Shown: positions 1-8,741 of the stretch, piece by piece | Layout: each line of letters begins with the position of its first letter | Position numbering within the stretch: the first letter of the stretch is position 1 | Program-made: the position numbers and the translations under genes | Notes under the pieces: generated by a model | Told to the model about the DNA's origin: nothing | Databases searched by the model: none | Seen by the model: the letters and a program-made list of their open reading frames with translations, nothing else | NCBI GenBank assembly: GCA_028339355.1 | Contig: JAOLBX010000001.1 | Location: 154,968 to 218,967, forward strand | Origin: Bacteroidia bacterium | GTDB taxonomy: Bacteria > Bacteroidota > Bacteroidia > NS11-12g > UBA9320 | Reading direction: 5' to 3' | DNA: 64,000 bases

Positions 1-2
1 GT

Positions 3-197
3 GACGGTGGAGGGCAGATAGTAAAACTCCTTATGGATAAAAACTTGATAGACGAATATCGCATATCTGTAATTCCAACCATTCTAGGAGATGGTAAACG
101 ACTATTTATAGGTGGCACACCTTTGATAAACTTAGAGGCACTACCTAGTGAGCAGTTTGATTCTGGACTGATACAACTGCGGTATCGGAGAAAATAA
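3..197 (+). CDS. Dihydrofolate reductase-family protein, C-terminal end (partial)
   Basis: Only the last 64 codons are in the window, so the 5' end and start are missing. The translation opens with DGGGQIVKLLMDKNLIDEYR and continues with a VIPTILGDGKRLF segment. This is the signature of the RibD C-terminal/DHFR-like reductase fold, where the glycine run contacts NAD(P)H. Stand-alone proteins of this type in Bacteroidota are usually annotated as dihydrofolate reductase family proteins of unknown substrate. The flavoprotein gene starts 20 bases after the TAA, so the two are probably co-transcribed. Confidence 0.8.
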   Translation, partial: DGGGQIVKLLMDKNLIDEYRISVIPTILGDGKRLFIGGTPLINLEALPSEQFDSGLIQLRYRRK

Positions 198-217
198 AGG
201 ACCACAACTCCATTCAT

Positions 218-1402
218 ATGAAACACATAACCATAATAGGCGGAGGTCCTGCAGCCTTAATGCTAGCAGCAAATCTCGATACCCAAAAATATAAGGTAAC
301 CCTTAACGAACAAAAAAAGACTGTTGGTCGTAAGTTCTTGGTAGCGGGAGAAGGTGGTTTGAATCTGACGTTCAGTTCTCCCTTGGATGATCTCATCGAA
401 CAATATTCGCCGAGTGATTACAAGGCTCCTTATCTCAAGCAGTTCACAAACGAGGATTTGATGCGATGGTTGAAAAACATAGGCATCTCTACCTTTGTAG
501 GGTCAAGCAATCGTGTGTTTCCTACTCCAGATTTAAAACCCATTGACGTACTCAGTAAAATTGTAAAACATCTCTCGTCTAAAGATATAGAATTTAGATT
601 TGAAACTAAATGGACCGGTTGGAATAATAAAGGTCTTTTATGCTTTGAAGAGTCCAAAGAAGAGGAGACAGACATTACTGTGTTTTCCCTAGGTGGAGCC
701 AGCTGGAAGGTAACAGGTTCAGACGGTAGTTGGTCTGCTCCTTTTGCAGAACGTGGCATAAACGTACTCCCTTTTAGAGCAGCAAACTGTGCATTTGGTG
801 TAGATTGGAACAAGAACTTTATTGCTACTCACCAAGGAAAACCCTTGAAGAACATTGCTCTGACTTTTGATGAAAAAGTGGCTAAAGGTGAATTGGTGAT
901 TACCAAATTTGGATTGGAAGGCAATGCTATCTACGCCTTGAGCGAAAAACTACAAGAAGCATTATTAAACAAAGAAAATGTCGTTCTTCAATTGGACCTA
1001 AAACCAAGTATGACTCTTGCTCAAATAAAGAAGAAATTCTCCAATTCTGGACTCTCCAAGGTGACTGACATATTAAAAGAAGACATTAATCTCGATCGTT
1101 CTACCATAGGACTACTAAAACAGTTCTCTGATAAAGAGACCTTTATGAATCCTGATTTGTTGGCTACCACCATTAAGTCTGTGCCCATTCCAATAGCATC
1201 TGTAGATGACATAGACAAAGCTATATCCACTTTGGGAGGCATCGATCTCGATGAGGTAGATGGGAATTTTCAGCTTAATAAAATTCATAATTCGTATGTC
1301 ATTGGCGAAATGCTGGATTGGTACGCACCTACCGGCGGCTATCTCTTGCATGGCTGCTTTAGTATGGGGTACAGTCTTGCCAACCATTTGAATAGTTTGT
1401 AA
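218..1402 (+). CDS. NAD(P)/FAD-dependent oxidoreductase, BaiN/HI0933-like flavoprotein
   Basis: A 394-aa cytosolic flavoprotein. It begins with an FAD-binding Rossmann motif (IIGGGPAALMLAANL, residues 6-20), has the family motif GRKFLVAGEGGLNLTF near residue 38, and ends with a second FAD-contacting segment (TGGYLLHGCFSMGYSLANHL). The length and the GEGGLNLT variant (other branches have GxGRCNxT) fit the TIGR03862-type subgroup. The substrate of this subgroup is not known. The ATG at 218 lies 20 bases after the preceding reductase stop and there is no promoter-like box between them, which suggests a two-gene operon of reductases. Confidence 0.85.
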   Translation: MKHITIIGGGPAALMLAANLDTQKYKVTLNEQKKTVGRKFLVAGEGGLNLTFSSPLDDLIEQYSPSDYKAPYLKQFTNEDLMRWLKNIGISTFVGSSNRVFPTPDLKPIDVLSKIVKHLSSKDIEFRFETKWTGWNNKGLLCFEESKEEETDITVFSLGGASWKVTGSDGSWSAPFAERGINVLPFRAANCAFGVDWNKNFIATHQGKPLKNIALTFDEKVAKGELVITKFGLEGNAIYALSEKLQEALLNKENVVLQLDLKPSMTLAQIKKKFSNSGLSKVTDILKEDINLDRSTIGLLKQFSDKETFMNPDLLATTIKSVPIPIASVDDIDKAISTLGGIDLDEVDGNFQLNKIHNSYVIGEMLDWYAPTGGYLLHGCFSMGYSLANHLNSL

Positions 1403-1490
1403 GTGATAGCATTGGATGCACAAAGTATCTCGCAACTAAGAATACGGTTCATCAATTATTTCACCGACATTTGCATAAAATAACAATACC

Positions 1491-1940
1491 ATGAACGTAG
1501 AATTAACACCATTTGTAGGCTTTGGCCAGATTAAATTTGGACAATCACTCGAGCAAGTGAAATTACTGCTAGGGGAAGCCACAGAAAGCACTCGTGAGAA
1601 ACACGAAGATGGCACTGAAGATGTTTCCTTACTCTATGGAGAACTTGGTGTTGAGCTTAGCTTCATGTCTGAGGATGATTTTCGTCTTGGGCTTATTTCC
1701 TGCTATGCTCCTACCTATACAGTAGATGGCCAGTCGTTCAATGGTATGAGTGAAGAAGATTTTTTGAAAGAAGCAAAGTTTGAAGACCTCACACAAGCGG
1801 ATGATCTCTCTGAGCTAAAAGCAAAAGATTATACCATAGATTCAAAAGGTCTAAGCGTATGGATACAAGACGGGTTTGTAGACAGCATCACAATGTTTCC
1901 CGATCACATAGATGAGAATACCGTGGCTTGGCCAGAGTAG
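1491..1940 (+). CDS. Hypothetical protein, 149 aa
   Basis: I do not recognise this acidic cytosolic protein. It has no signal peptide or membrane segment. The N-terminus (TPFVGFGQIKFGQSLEQVK) and a later GELGVELSF segment suggest a compact alpha/beta fold; small proteins with the phrase GxIxFGxSxxEV are often bacterial immunity-like or SMI1-neighbour proteins, but nothing here fixes a function. A near-consensus -7 box (GACATTTG, 1466-1473) lies 17 bases before the ATG. It converges with the DUF6952-like gene with only seven bases between the stops. Confidence 0.7.
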   Translation: MNVELTPFVGFGQIKFGQSLEQVKLLLGEATESTREKHEDGTEDVSLLYGELGVELSFMSEDDFRLGLISCYAPTYTVDGQSFNGMSEEDFLKEAKFEDLTQADDLSELKAKDYTIDSKGLSVWIQDGFVDSITMFPDHIDENTVAWPE

Positions 1941-1960
1941 TATTTTCTTACGAAATACTA
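1938..1960. terminator. Small inverted repeat across the ends of two convergent genes
   Basis: The arms TAGTATTT and AAATACTA form a perfect 8-bp stem with a 7-base loop. The left arm contains the stop codon of the plus-strand gene and the loop contains the stop codon of the minus-strand gene, so the element is embedded in both coding ends. There is no strong T run on either side, so termination is only a suggestion. Confidence 0.4.
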
Positions 1961-2190
1961 TTCCGCACTTTTAGAGTGTAAGCTCTAAGAGCCGTTTTAA
2001 GGTCTGATCCTTTCTCTGCCATTTCTTCTTTGATAAAAATAGCTGCGAGTATGTGCGTAAGCTGCTCTCCTACATCGTCTCCTCCTAATTCTATATCCAT
2101 AGTTTGCTCTTCATAAAGAGCTGCTTCTGCCTTTTGTAACTCTTCCAAGCTGTAGGCTTCGACTATTTTTTTGATTACTGGAATCTTCAT
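1948..2190 (-). CDS. Small conserved protein, DUF6952-like
   Basis: An 80-aa acidic, probably all-helical protein with no signal peptide. The N-terminus MKIPVIKKIVEAYSLEEL and the position directly downstream of a thioredoxin gene (21 bases) match a small family that I recall as DUF6952, found beside thioredoxin genes in Bacteroidota. A function linked to the thioredoxin is implied only by the neighbourhood. The assignment to the DUF is from memory and is moderately sure; the reading frame itself is well supported by the tight spacing on both sides. Confidence 0.65.
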   Translation of the reverse strand: MKIPVIKKIVEAYSLEELQKAEAALYEEQTMDIELGGDDVGEQLTHILAAIFIKEEMAEKGSDLKTALRAYTLKVRNSIS

Positions 2191-2211
2191 TTTAAGTTTT
2201 ATTTTTAATGT

Positions 2212-2526
2212 TTATAACGAAGCTATCATTTCCACTACCTTAGCTTCCAGACTAGTAGCCGCTCCTTCTGACAGTTTACCATCTTTGAAAACAGCAAAAT
2301 AAGGAAGGTTGTCTACGCCTGCTACTTTTCTAGCTTCAGGATTTTCTTCTGCATTCACATCTAAAAAGGTCACACCTTCAAAACGCTCATCATCCGACAA
2401 TCTTCGGTACTTCGGAGCAAATAGCTTGCAGCTTCCACACCAATTGGCAAAATACTTCACTACCACCTTATCGTGGCTACCCAATAATTCAATAAAATCG
2501 TTATCTGTAGATACTTGTACTGACAT
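2212..2526 (-). CDS. Thioredoxin-family protein
   Basis: A 104-aa single-domain thioredoxin with the redox motif WCGSCK near residue 30 and the cis-proline segment (DNLPYFAVF). It lacks a signal peptide, so it should act in the cytoplasm as a thiol-disulfide oxidoreductase. The active site CGSC differs from the classical CGPC, which usually shifts redox potential. I chose the internal ATG at 2526 because the longer frame adds 28 residues unlike thioredoxin, and a perfect TAnnTTTG box ends four bases before this ATG. The gene leads the small helical gene downstream. Confidence 0.88.
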   Translation of the reverse strand: MSVQVSTDNDFIELLGSHDKVVVKYFANWCGSCKLFAPKYRRLSDDERFEGVTFLDVNAEENPEARKVAGVDNLPYFAVFKDGKLSEGAATSLEAKVVEMIASL

Positions 2527-2530
2527 ACTA

Positions 2531-2538
2531 CAAAGGTA
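2531..2538 (-). promoter_or_regulatory. -7 promoter box TACCTTTG for the thioredoxin gene
   Basis: An exact match to the Bacteroidota -7 consensus TAnnTTTG, ending four bases before the ATG. A transcript from this box would begin at or next to the start codon, so the mRNA would be leaderless. Confidence 0.6.
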
Positions 2539-2629
2539 AGGCATCCTTCTTGTGTCTTTTATATAAATAAACTGATTGTGGTATAAGGGAGAATTATAGG
2601 CCGCGAATGACAATAGTTTTAAGATTCAC

Positions 2630-2637
2630 TACTTTCG
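2630..2637 (+). promoter_or_regulatory. -7 box variant TACTTTCG for the HEAT-cyclophilin gene
   Basis: One base differs from TAnnTTTG. It ends two bases before ATG 2640 and five before ATG 2643, which favours the second ATG and an essentially leaderless message. It faces the divergent thioredoxin promoter 90 bases away. Confidence 0.45.
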
Positions 2638-2642
2638 CGATG

Positions 2643-4283
2643 ATGAAATACGGTATTATTCTCTTACTCTTTATCGTGGCCTGCGGCCCCAAAAATGAAG
2701 GTCCAAACAAATTCAGTGATGATAAACTATTGAATATATATGAGTTACAAGACCGCAGAGATGCAGAAGCTCTTTTTCCTCCCCTTAAAGCAAAAAAAGA
2801 AAGTCATCGCATAGCAGCAGCAATGGCATTTGCTAGTATTAAAGATAGTGCAGCTATCCCTTATCTCAATCAAATGCTGCAGATTGATCAAGACCCGATG
2901 CCACGTAGAGCAGCAGCTTATGCTCTCGGGCAGATTGGCAATAGCAAAGCACTAGATATTCTGAAAGCTGCCTTTGACCAAGAACTATTTCCTGCGAATA
3001 GACCCTATGTGATGGAAAGCATTGGCAAATGCGGTGACTCCAGCACCATAGCATTATTTGAAAGAGTAGATTACAACGACTCAGCTTTACAGATGGCATG
3101 GGCGTATGGAGTTTTTAGGTTGGGACAAAAAGGATTTCGTTCCAAGTCTCTGAATAATAGAATGTTAAACTTCTTGAATAACGACAACAAAGACTTGGCC
3201 ATATTGGCAAGTCATTATGTGTATCGAGATTTAAGAGGATCGGGTAATTTGGAAATGGTCGATTCCTTGATTGCCGTTTCGAGGTACGATGAGGTCAAGG
3301 AGAGGTTTGGTTTATTGAAAGGGGAAAAGGAAGAGGCGGAAAGCTTAAAGTGGAGTCAGTTTAACAATCTGAATAATTTCAAGAAAATAGAATTAATAAA
3401 CGATAAGAAATCTTGGTCTTGGGAGGAGTCGCAGCAACTAAAGAGATTAATAAATGACTCTTCGATATTCATTGGTGTTCGTTGTGCGGCATTTACCAAA
3501 ACATTTTCAAAATCACATCCTGACAGCCAAGAATTATACACTAAGTCTGCATTAAATTCTGGAGATATGGCTTTGCAAAGCTTAGCTGCCATCGAACTAC
3601 AGAAACTTTCAAAAAACCCTGATTATTGGAATAACGGTCAATTTGGTTTTGTTGGTCCTCTAAATGTAGATCGTCTTTTACAAAAAGTTAAATCCCAACT
3701 CAAACTACCACAGCAAGCTGAAACCTACATTGATATTTGCAAAGCCATAGAAGCTCTTGGTGGCAAAAAATATGAAGGATACCAACCGGAGTATAACCAC
3801 CCCATAGATTGGGAATTTGTCAAGACTATTCCTGCAGACCAACAAGTACTTGTACAAACCAACAAAGGAGACATTACCCTTCAGCTTTTCGTAGAAGATG
3901 CTCCGGGCACTGTATCAAATTTCCTTCAACTGACTGACTCGGGTTATTATAATGGTAAGTTCTTCCATAGAGTTGTGCCGCAGTTTGTGATACAGGGCGG
4001 CTGCCCACGTGGAGATGGATGGGGTGGCCTAGATTGGACACAACGTAGCGAATTCTCTAATTACCAAAACTACTCAAAAGGCACAGTAGGTATAGCTTCA
4101 TCAGGTCTAGACACTGAAGGCGTACAATTTTTCATCACGCATTGTGCTACTCCACATTTGGACGGAAGGTACACCATATTTGCTAGGGTTATTGAAGGTA
4201 TGAATGTGTTAAATAAGGTAGAAGTAGGTGATAAGATAATGAAGGTGGAGAGGATTGTTCCTCATAAAGACTCTCTCAATTAG
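2643..4283 (+). CDS. Lipoprotein with HEAT repeats and a C-terminal cyclophilin (PPIase) domain
   Basis: About 546 aa. The N-terminus MKYGIILLLFIVACGPKNEG is a lipoprotein signal with lipobox cysteine, so the protein should sit in the envelope facing the periplasm. Residues about 35-140 contain HEAT/PBS-lyase-like repeats (for example MPRRAAAYALGQIGNSKALD). From about residue 400 there is a cyclophilin-type peptidyl-prolyl isomerase domain: VQTNKGDITLQLF, FFHRVVPQFVIQGG and GVQFFITHCATPHLDGRYT, with the catalytic FHR arginine and the QFFIT core kept. A start at 2607 or 2640 is possible, but the signal peptide begins at 2640/2643. The combination suggests a scaffolded folding factor for exported proteins (inference). 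Confidence 0.85.
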   Translation: MKYGIILLLFIVACGPKNEGPNKFSDDKLLNIYELQDRRDAEALFPPLKAKKESHRIAAAMAFASIKDSAAIPYLNQMLQIDQDPMPRRAAAYALGQIGNSKALDILKAAFDQELFPANRPYVMESIGKCGDSSTIALFERVDYNDSALQMAWAYGVFRLGQKGFRSKSLNNRMLNFLNNDNKDLAILASHYVYRDLRGSGNLEMVDSLIAVSRYDEVKERFGLLKGEKEEAESLKWSQFNNLNNFKKIELINDKKSWSWEESQQLKRLINDSSIFIGVRCAAFTKTFSKSHPDSQELYTKSALNSGDMALQSLAAIELQKLSKNPDYWNNGQFGFVGPLNVDRLLQKVKSQLKLPQQAETYIDICKAIEALGGKKYEGYQPEYNHPIDWEFVKTIPADQQVLVQTNKGDITLQLFVEDAPGTVSNFLQLTDSGYYNGKFFHRVVPQFVIQGGCPRGDGWGGLDWTQRSEFSNYQNYSKGTVGIASSGLDTEGVQFFITHCATPHLDGRYTIFARVIEGMNVLNKVEVGDKIMKVERIVPHKDSLN

Positions 4284-4437
4284 GGGCTAATCCTGCTTGA
4301 ACAATTCTCGGCACATCCACCTCGGCTTACACTACTTTATACTTGTACTTAGGTTTGTTAGTCTATCAAAAGTTTGAGAGAAACAGCATGTAAAATTGTC
4401 TTAACAATTTTGTATCAATAACCGAACAACAACTCAC

Positions 4438-4445
4438 TACATTTG
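4438..4445 (+). promoter_or_regulatory. -7 box TACATTTG for the ABC permease pair
   Basis: A perfect TAnnTTTG, 14 bases before the ATG of the first permease. A TTTTG that could act as the -33 element lies 25 bases upstream, slightly further than usual. Confidence 0.55.
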
Positions 4446-4459
4446 TTTCAAGAATAGCA

Positions 4460-5668
4460 ATGCTACTAAAACTCGCTTGGCGTAATATATTTAGAAACAA
4501 ACGCAGAAGTCTAATCACCATTTCTTCTATCGTTTTTGCGGTCGTATTTGCAGTCTTTATGAGGAGTTTGCAGTTTGGAGCATACGGCAATATGCTCAAA
4601 AACATAGTGGGCAGCTACATGGGCTACATTCAAGTGCACCAACAAGGTTTTTGGGCAGAAAAAACACTAGACAACAGCTTTAGCAATAGTGACATAGACC
4701 ACCTTTTAGAGTTAGATGAAGTGAGCTATTTGAGTCAACGAATAGAGGGATTTGCGTTAGCATCTAAAGATGACAACTCCAAACCTGTAGCTATCTTGGG
4801 GCTGGACGCTCTACAAGAAAAAGACAATATACATCTTGACGACAAGCTTGTAGAAGGGAACTACATAGGTGGGAATTCTAACGGTATACTAGTAGCAAAA
4901 GGACTCAAAAAAATAATGAGCTTAAATCTAGGTGATTCACTGGTATTTTTGGGTCAAGGATATCAAGGTTCAATTGCTTCTGGCTCTTACCCTATCAACG
5001 GATTCATAGATCTCAAAACTCCGGAGCTAAACAAAAGAACAGTAGTAATGAACTTGGTAGATGCTCAAGATTTTTTTGGCATGTCTGTCATGATAACGAC
5101 GTCAGTAGTAGGAATAAACGGAGATGACTGGCAAGCTGCTCAAAAAGCTGTCATTCAAGCTGTAGACACTAGCCAGTTAGAGATACTAAGTTGGGAAGAA
5201 ATGCTTCCCGAGATAGTACAACTCATAATCGTAGACAAGGCTGGAGGCACTTTTGTCCTTCTCATTTTATATAGTATTATCACCTTTAGCCTATTTGGCA
5301 CGGTGCTAATGCTGACTGAGGAACGTAGCTTTGAATACGGGGTACTTACGGCCATTGGAATGGCAAAATCGAAGGTGGTTTATGTTGCAATATTAGAAAC
5401 TATTCTGATGGCCATAACAGGTGTTCTCATCGGTCTAGTTGTGGTATTCCCCATATTGATATATTTCAACGTACATCCAATAAATCTGAGCGGACAGATG
5501 CAGGAAGTAGTAGAAAAATTTGGTTTCGAAGCACTTATACCTACTTCACTCGACCCCAGTATAGCATTGACCCATGCATCCATAATATTCATCATAGTCC
5601 TTATTGTTAACATCTATACAATAGTGAGAATTAAAAATCTAGAACCTGTAAAAGCAATGAGACGATGA
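4460..5668 (+). CDS. ABC transporter permease, FtsX/LolCE-MacB type (first of a pair)
   Basis: A 402-aa integral membrane protein. One N-terminal helix (about residues 18-38) follows the typical WRNIFRNKRRSLITI motif. A periplasmic MacB-like core follows (residues 40-265). Three C-terminal helices form the FtsX domain, with EERSFEYGVLTAIGMAKSKV as the coupling segment that contacts the ATPase. Such pairs with an MJ0796-type ATPase work as LolCDE-like lipoprotein extractors or MacB-type exporters; the substrate cannot be told here. Its TGA overlaps the ATG of the second permease by four bases (ATGA), which implies translational coupling. Confidence 0.85.
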   Translation: MLLKLAWRNIFRNKRRSLITISSIVFAVVFAVFMRSLQFGAYGNMLKNIVGSYMGYIQVHQQGFWAEKTLDNSFSNSDIDHLLELDEVSYLSQRIEGFALASKDDNSKPVAILGLDALQEKDNIHLDDKLVEGNYIGGNSNGILVAKGLKKIMSLNLGDSLVFLGQGYQGSIASGSYPINGFIDLKTPELNKRTVVMNLVDAQDFFGMSVMITTSVVGINGDDWQAAQKAVIQAVDTSQLEILSWEEMLPEIVQLIIVDKAGGTFVLLILYSIITFSLFGTVLMLTEERSFEYGVLTAIGMAKSKVVYVAILETILMAITGVLIGLVVVFPILIYFNVHPINLSGQMQEVVEKFGFEALIPTSLDPSIALTHASIIFIIVLIVNIYTIVRIKNLEPVKAMRR

Positions 5669-6879
5669 TTTTTAAGATAGCATTTCAAAATATATGGAGA
5701 AACAAACTCCGTAGTTGGGTCGTCATATTGGCAATAGCACTTGGTATTTTTGGAGGACTTGCCGTGATAAGTACAGCCACAGGTCTTACCAAAATGCGAC
5801 AAGAAAATGCCATAAAGACGTATGTAAGCCACATTCAAGTGCACGACAGTGCATACCTTACCTATGGCCGCCTACAAGATACAATCTCTAGCGAAAAAAA
5901 AATTATGCAATTCTTATCCCTTCATAAGGAAGTAGCAGCAGTAAGCAATCGACTAAAAGTAGAAAGTTTCATACAAAGTGCAGGGGGCAATAGCGGAGTC
6001 ATACTCAACGGTATAGACACTAAGAGAGAAAAAGAACTTACCAACCTTTCTGAGCTCTGTGAGAAAGGAAACTTCTTGGAAGTATACAAGCGAAAACCTC
6101 CAATAATTATAAGTCAGAAGTTAGCTACCAAGCTAAATGCAAAAATAAAAACGAGTATTCAATGCTCATTTACGAATATGTATGGCGAGGCTACTACTGG
6201 AGTTTTTAAGGTGGTAGACATATTCTCGAGTAGCAATTCTATGTACGACGAGTTGAATGCTTTCGTACGCTTAGAAGATTTACAATCTCTCTCTCTCATA
6301 GATGGGAGTCATGAAATAGCATTTTTACTCAAGGATGATAAAAAAGTAGAGGAGTTCAGAGAGGTGCTGCTTGCCAAATACCCAAATCAACACATTGCCA
6401 GTTGGCGAGGGATTGCTCCTGAGCTAGGATATGCAGACAAAATGATGGATTTGGTTATGACTATATTCTTGGTAATCATAATGCTAGCACTTGCATTTGG
6501 GATAGTCAACACCATGCTAATGGCAGTACTCGAACGCAAAAAAGAATTAGGGATGCTTATTTCTATTGGAATGAATAAACGAAAAGTGTTTTGGATGATC
6601 GTTTTAGAGTCTATTTTCTTGGCTCTTATAGCAGGTCCACTTGGCATATTCGTAACCTATATAGCTGTGCAATTCTTTGGGAACTATGGCATTGATCTAT
6701 CCTTTGCCGCAGCAGGCCTCAAAAGTGTAGGATTAGAAAGCACGATATTCCCAGATCTTAACCCGATGTATTATGTAATTATATCTCTACTGGTGATCGT
6801 TACCGCTATACTTTCTTGTATCTACCCTGCCCTCAAAGCACTAAAGTTAAACCCAGCAGAAACATTAAGAACAGCCTAA
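5665..6879 (+). CDS. ABC transporter permease, FtsX/LolCE-MacB type (second of a pair)
   Basis: A 404-aa protein with the same architecture as the upstream permease: IAFQNIWRNKLRSWVVILAI at the N-terminus, a periplasmic core, and three C-terminal helices with the coupling motif ERKKELGMLISIGMNKRKV. The two permeases share the plan but are clearly diverged, so they would form a heterodimer, as LolC and LolE do. The expected ATPase gene is not directly downstream; it lies at 7868 beyond a decayed gene, and is the likely partner. Confidence 0.85.
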   Translation: MIFKIAFQNIWRNKLRSWVVILAIALGIFGGLAVISTATGLTKMRQENAIKTYVSHIQVHDSAYLTYGRLQDTISSEKKIMQFLSLHKEVAAVSNRLKVESFIQSAGGNSGVILNGIDTKREKELTNLSELCEKGNFLEVYKRKPPIIISQKLATKLNAKIKTSIQCSFTNMYGEATTGVFKVVDIFSSSNSMYDELNAFVRLEDLQSLSLIDGSHEIAFLLKDDKKVEEFREVLLAKYPNQHIASWRGIAPELGYADKMMDLVMTIFLVIIMLALAFGIVNTMLMAVLERKKELGMLISIGMNKRKVFWMIVLESIFLALIAGPLGIFVTYIAVQFFGNYGIDLSFAAAGLKSVGLESTIFPDLNPMYYVIISLLVIVTAILSCIYPALKALKLNPAETLRTA

Positions 6880-6914
6880 TTTTTTTTGAAATGGCATGTT
6901 TTACTCCATGTTTT

Positions 6915-6922
6915 TATATTTG
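6915..6922 (+). promoter_or_regulatory. -7 box TATATTTG in front of the decayed T9SS-cargo gene
   Basis: A perfect TAnnTTTG, 16 bases before the ACG that stands where the start codon of the pseudogene should be. The promoter looks intact although the gene does not. Confidence 0.45.
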
Positions 6923-6938
6923 ATAAAAATTTAACAAC

Positions 6939-7707
6939 ACGAAAATAATTACAATATTATCATTTGTGTTCGCTTCCTTTATGGCTACGCCACAAAGTCT
7001 TCCGTTTGATTTTGAATCAGATATTACCACAACATATTTCGTCGATTTTGATGGTGGTACAGCCACAGTTATTGCCAATCCTCAAAACAATGCCGACAAC
7101 AATAGTTCGATGATCGCTCAGATAGTGAGAGACGGAGGGACCATTTGGTCTGGCAGTAAGGTAGAGCTTTCGTCGAATTTAGATTTCAGTACTGATAACA
7201 CGATATCTATGAAGGTATTTACCACAGCTCCGAAAGGCACTATCTTAAAATTCAAATTAGAAGGAGGAACTATAGCATAAAAAGATATTCCAACTACCGT
7301 TACTGGCCAGTGGGAAACACTTACTTGGGATTTTAGCGTTACTGCACCCGCTAACAATACAGTTGTATTTATGTTTGACTATGGAAATATTGGAGATGGA
7401 TCCGCCACTTCTACTTTTTTTGTTTGACGATGTACAGCATGGCGAGGCTAAATTAAGTGTGAAGCCAAAGATTTCAAATACATTTAATATCTATCCAAAT
7501 CCATCATCAGACAAATGGAAAATCACTGCTACTAAAGGACCAATTACAGCTGTAAAAGTATTAGACTATCAAGTTAAAACGTTAGAATCTATTCAGAATA
7601 ACGCCTCAACTATTTCCCTAGATGTGACTACGTAAAGCCTAGGTATTTACCTTGTAAAAATATATGACGGTGAATCATTTTCTACGAAGCTACTTTTTAA
7701 AAAATAA
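6939..7707 (+). pseudogene. Decayed secreted protein gene with T9SS type A sorting domain
   Basis: The reading frame KIITILSFVFASFMATPQ looks like a signal peptide, but its first codon is ACG, not ATG (6939-6941). The frame then meets TAA at 7278 although similar sequence continues after it. It shifts by one base near 7420 (an extra G between TTT codons), which restores STFFFDDVQHGE. It meets another TAA at 7633 inside the sorting domain, which reads NIYPNPSSDKWKI, then SLGIYLVKIYDG after the stop, and ends KLLFKK with TAA at 7705-7707. So it has four lesions: lost start, two nonsense changes and a frameshift. The YPNPSSD and GIYLVKI motifs identify a type A T9SS C-terminal signal. The body resembles a carbohydrate-binding beta-sandwich (low certainty). 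It sits between the ABC permeases and their ATPase. Confidence 0.85.
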
Positions 7708-7740
7708 GTTTTCAGCAGCAATATCTATCTTAAGAAAAAT

Positions 7741-7771
7741 AAAACCACGCTCAGGAGAGCGTGGTTTTTTT
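7741..7771 (+). terminator. Rho-independent terminator
   Basis: The stem CCACGCTC/GAGCGTGG (8 bp, GC-rich) has the loop AGGA and is followed by seven T. It lies 33 bases after the last stop of the pseudogene and separates the permeases and pseudogene from the ATPase transcript. Confidence 0.9.
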
Positions 7772-7841
7772 AATCAAAATAGTTTCGCATAAAATATCAA
7801 ACCATAAGTCGGTTAGAGCGTTATTAAAACGAGCAAAGACT

Positions 7842-7849
7842 TTACTTTG
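7842..7849 (+). promoter_or_regulatory. -7 box variant TTACTTTG for the ABC ATPase
   Basis: Seven of eight positions match TAnnTTTG. It is 18 bases before the ATG and downstream of the terminator, so the ATPase should have its own transcript. Confidence 0.4.
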
Positions 7850-7867
7850 TAGAAGCGTAACATCCAT

Positions 7868-8545
7868 ATGATAGAAGTAACCAACATTACCAAAACTTAC
7901 GACGACGGCAAAGTACAAGTGCACGCTCTGCGAGGTGTAGATGTAGAAATAACCGAAGGCGAATTTACAGCTATTGTAGGCCCATCTGGCAGCGGTAAAA
8001 CTACACTGCTAAATATCATAGGAGGACTCGACACTCCCACCCATGGAGAAGTGACCATAGGAAACACTAGCATAGCTTCACTTTCGGAGAATGAGTTGAT
8101 TGATTTTAGGCTAAATCACATTGGTTTTGTGTTTCAGAGTTACAACCTCATTCCGGTGCTCACCGCCAAAGAAAATGTGGAGTTTCTAATGCTATTGCAA
8201 AAGAAAAACGATAAGGAAAGAGACGAACGAACTACCCAACTTTTGAAAGCCGTAGGCCTAGAAGATCAAATAAACAAAAAGCCCAATGAGATGAGTGGAG
8301 GACAGCAGCAGCGTGTGGCCGTAGCAAGAGCTCTAGCCAGCAAGCCCGATTTTGTGCTTGCCGATGAACCCACTGCAAACCTAGATAGTAAGTCCACAGC
8401 CAATCTACTCGACATCATGCTCAAACTAAATGAAGAAGAGAATACCACATTCGTATTTAGCACCCATGACCAACGGGTGATAGACCGTGCCAAACGTGTA
8501 ATTACTGTAGAAGACGGCAAAATAATCAGCGACCACACAAAATAG
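7868..8545 (+). CDS. ABC transporter ATP-binding protein, LolD/MacB type
   Basis: A 225-aa ATPase with all standard motifs: Walker A GPSGSGKTT (about residues 38-46), Q-loop VFQSYNLIP, signature MSGGQQQRV, Walker B FVLADEPTANLD and H-loop FSTHD. The length and sequence fit the MJ0796/LolD subfamily, whose members pair with FtsX-type permeases such as the two encoded at 4460-6879. It hydrolyses ATP on the cytoplasmic face to drive the periplasmic domains. The start ATG begins the canonical MIEVTNITKTY. Confidence 0.92.
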   Translation: MIEVTNITKTYDDGKVQVHALRGVDVEITEGEFTAIVGPSGSGKTTLLNIIGGLDTPTHGEVTIGNTSIASLSENELIDFRLNHIGFVFQSYNLIPVLTAKENVEFLMLLQKKNDKERDERTTQLLKAVGLEDQINKKPNEMSGGQQQRVAVARALASKPDFVLADEPTANLDSKSTANLLDIMLKLNEEENTTFVFSTHDQRVIDRAKRVITVEDGKIISDHTK

Positions 8546-8741
8546 GATTTTGGTCATATTGTTAGCAGATTATACTTTCTAATAGCTCGACCAATAAGAC
8601 TATTAATTTTGTGGTATCAAAGAGACAATCATCCAAACAAAGACAGCGGCTCAGAAGAAATACGTCGCTTTCAAACAATAAGACATTGGTTTATTGATAT
8701 TAATGAAAATTTTTATGTTGTTTTGTTCGTTAGATAGTCGA

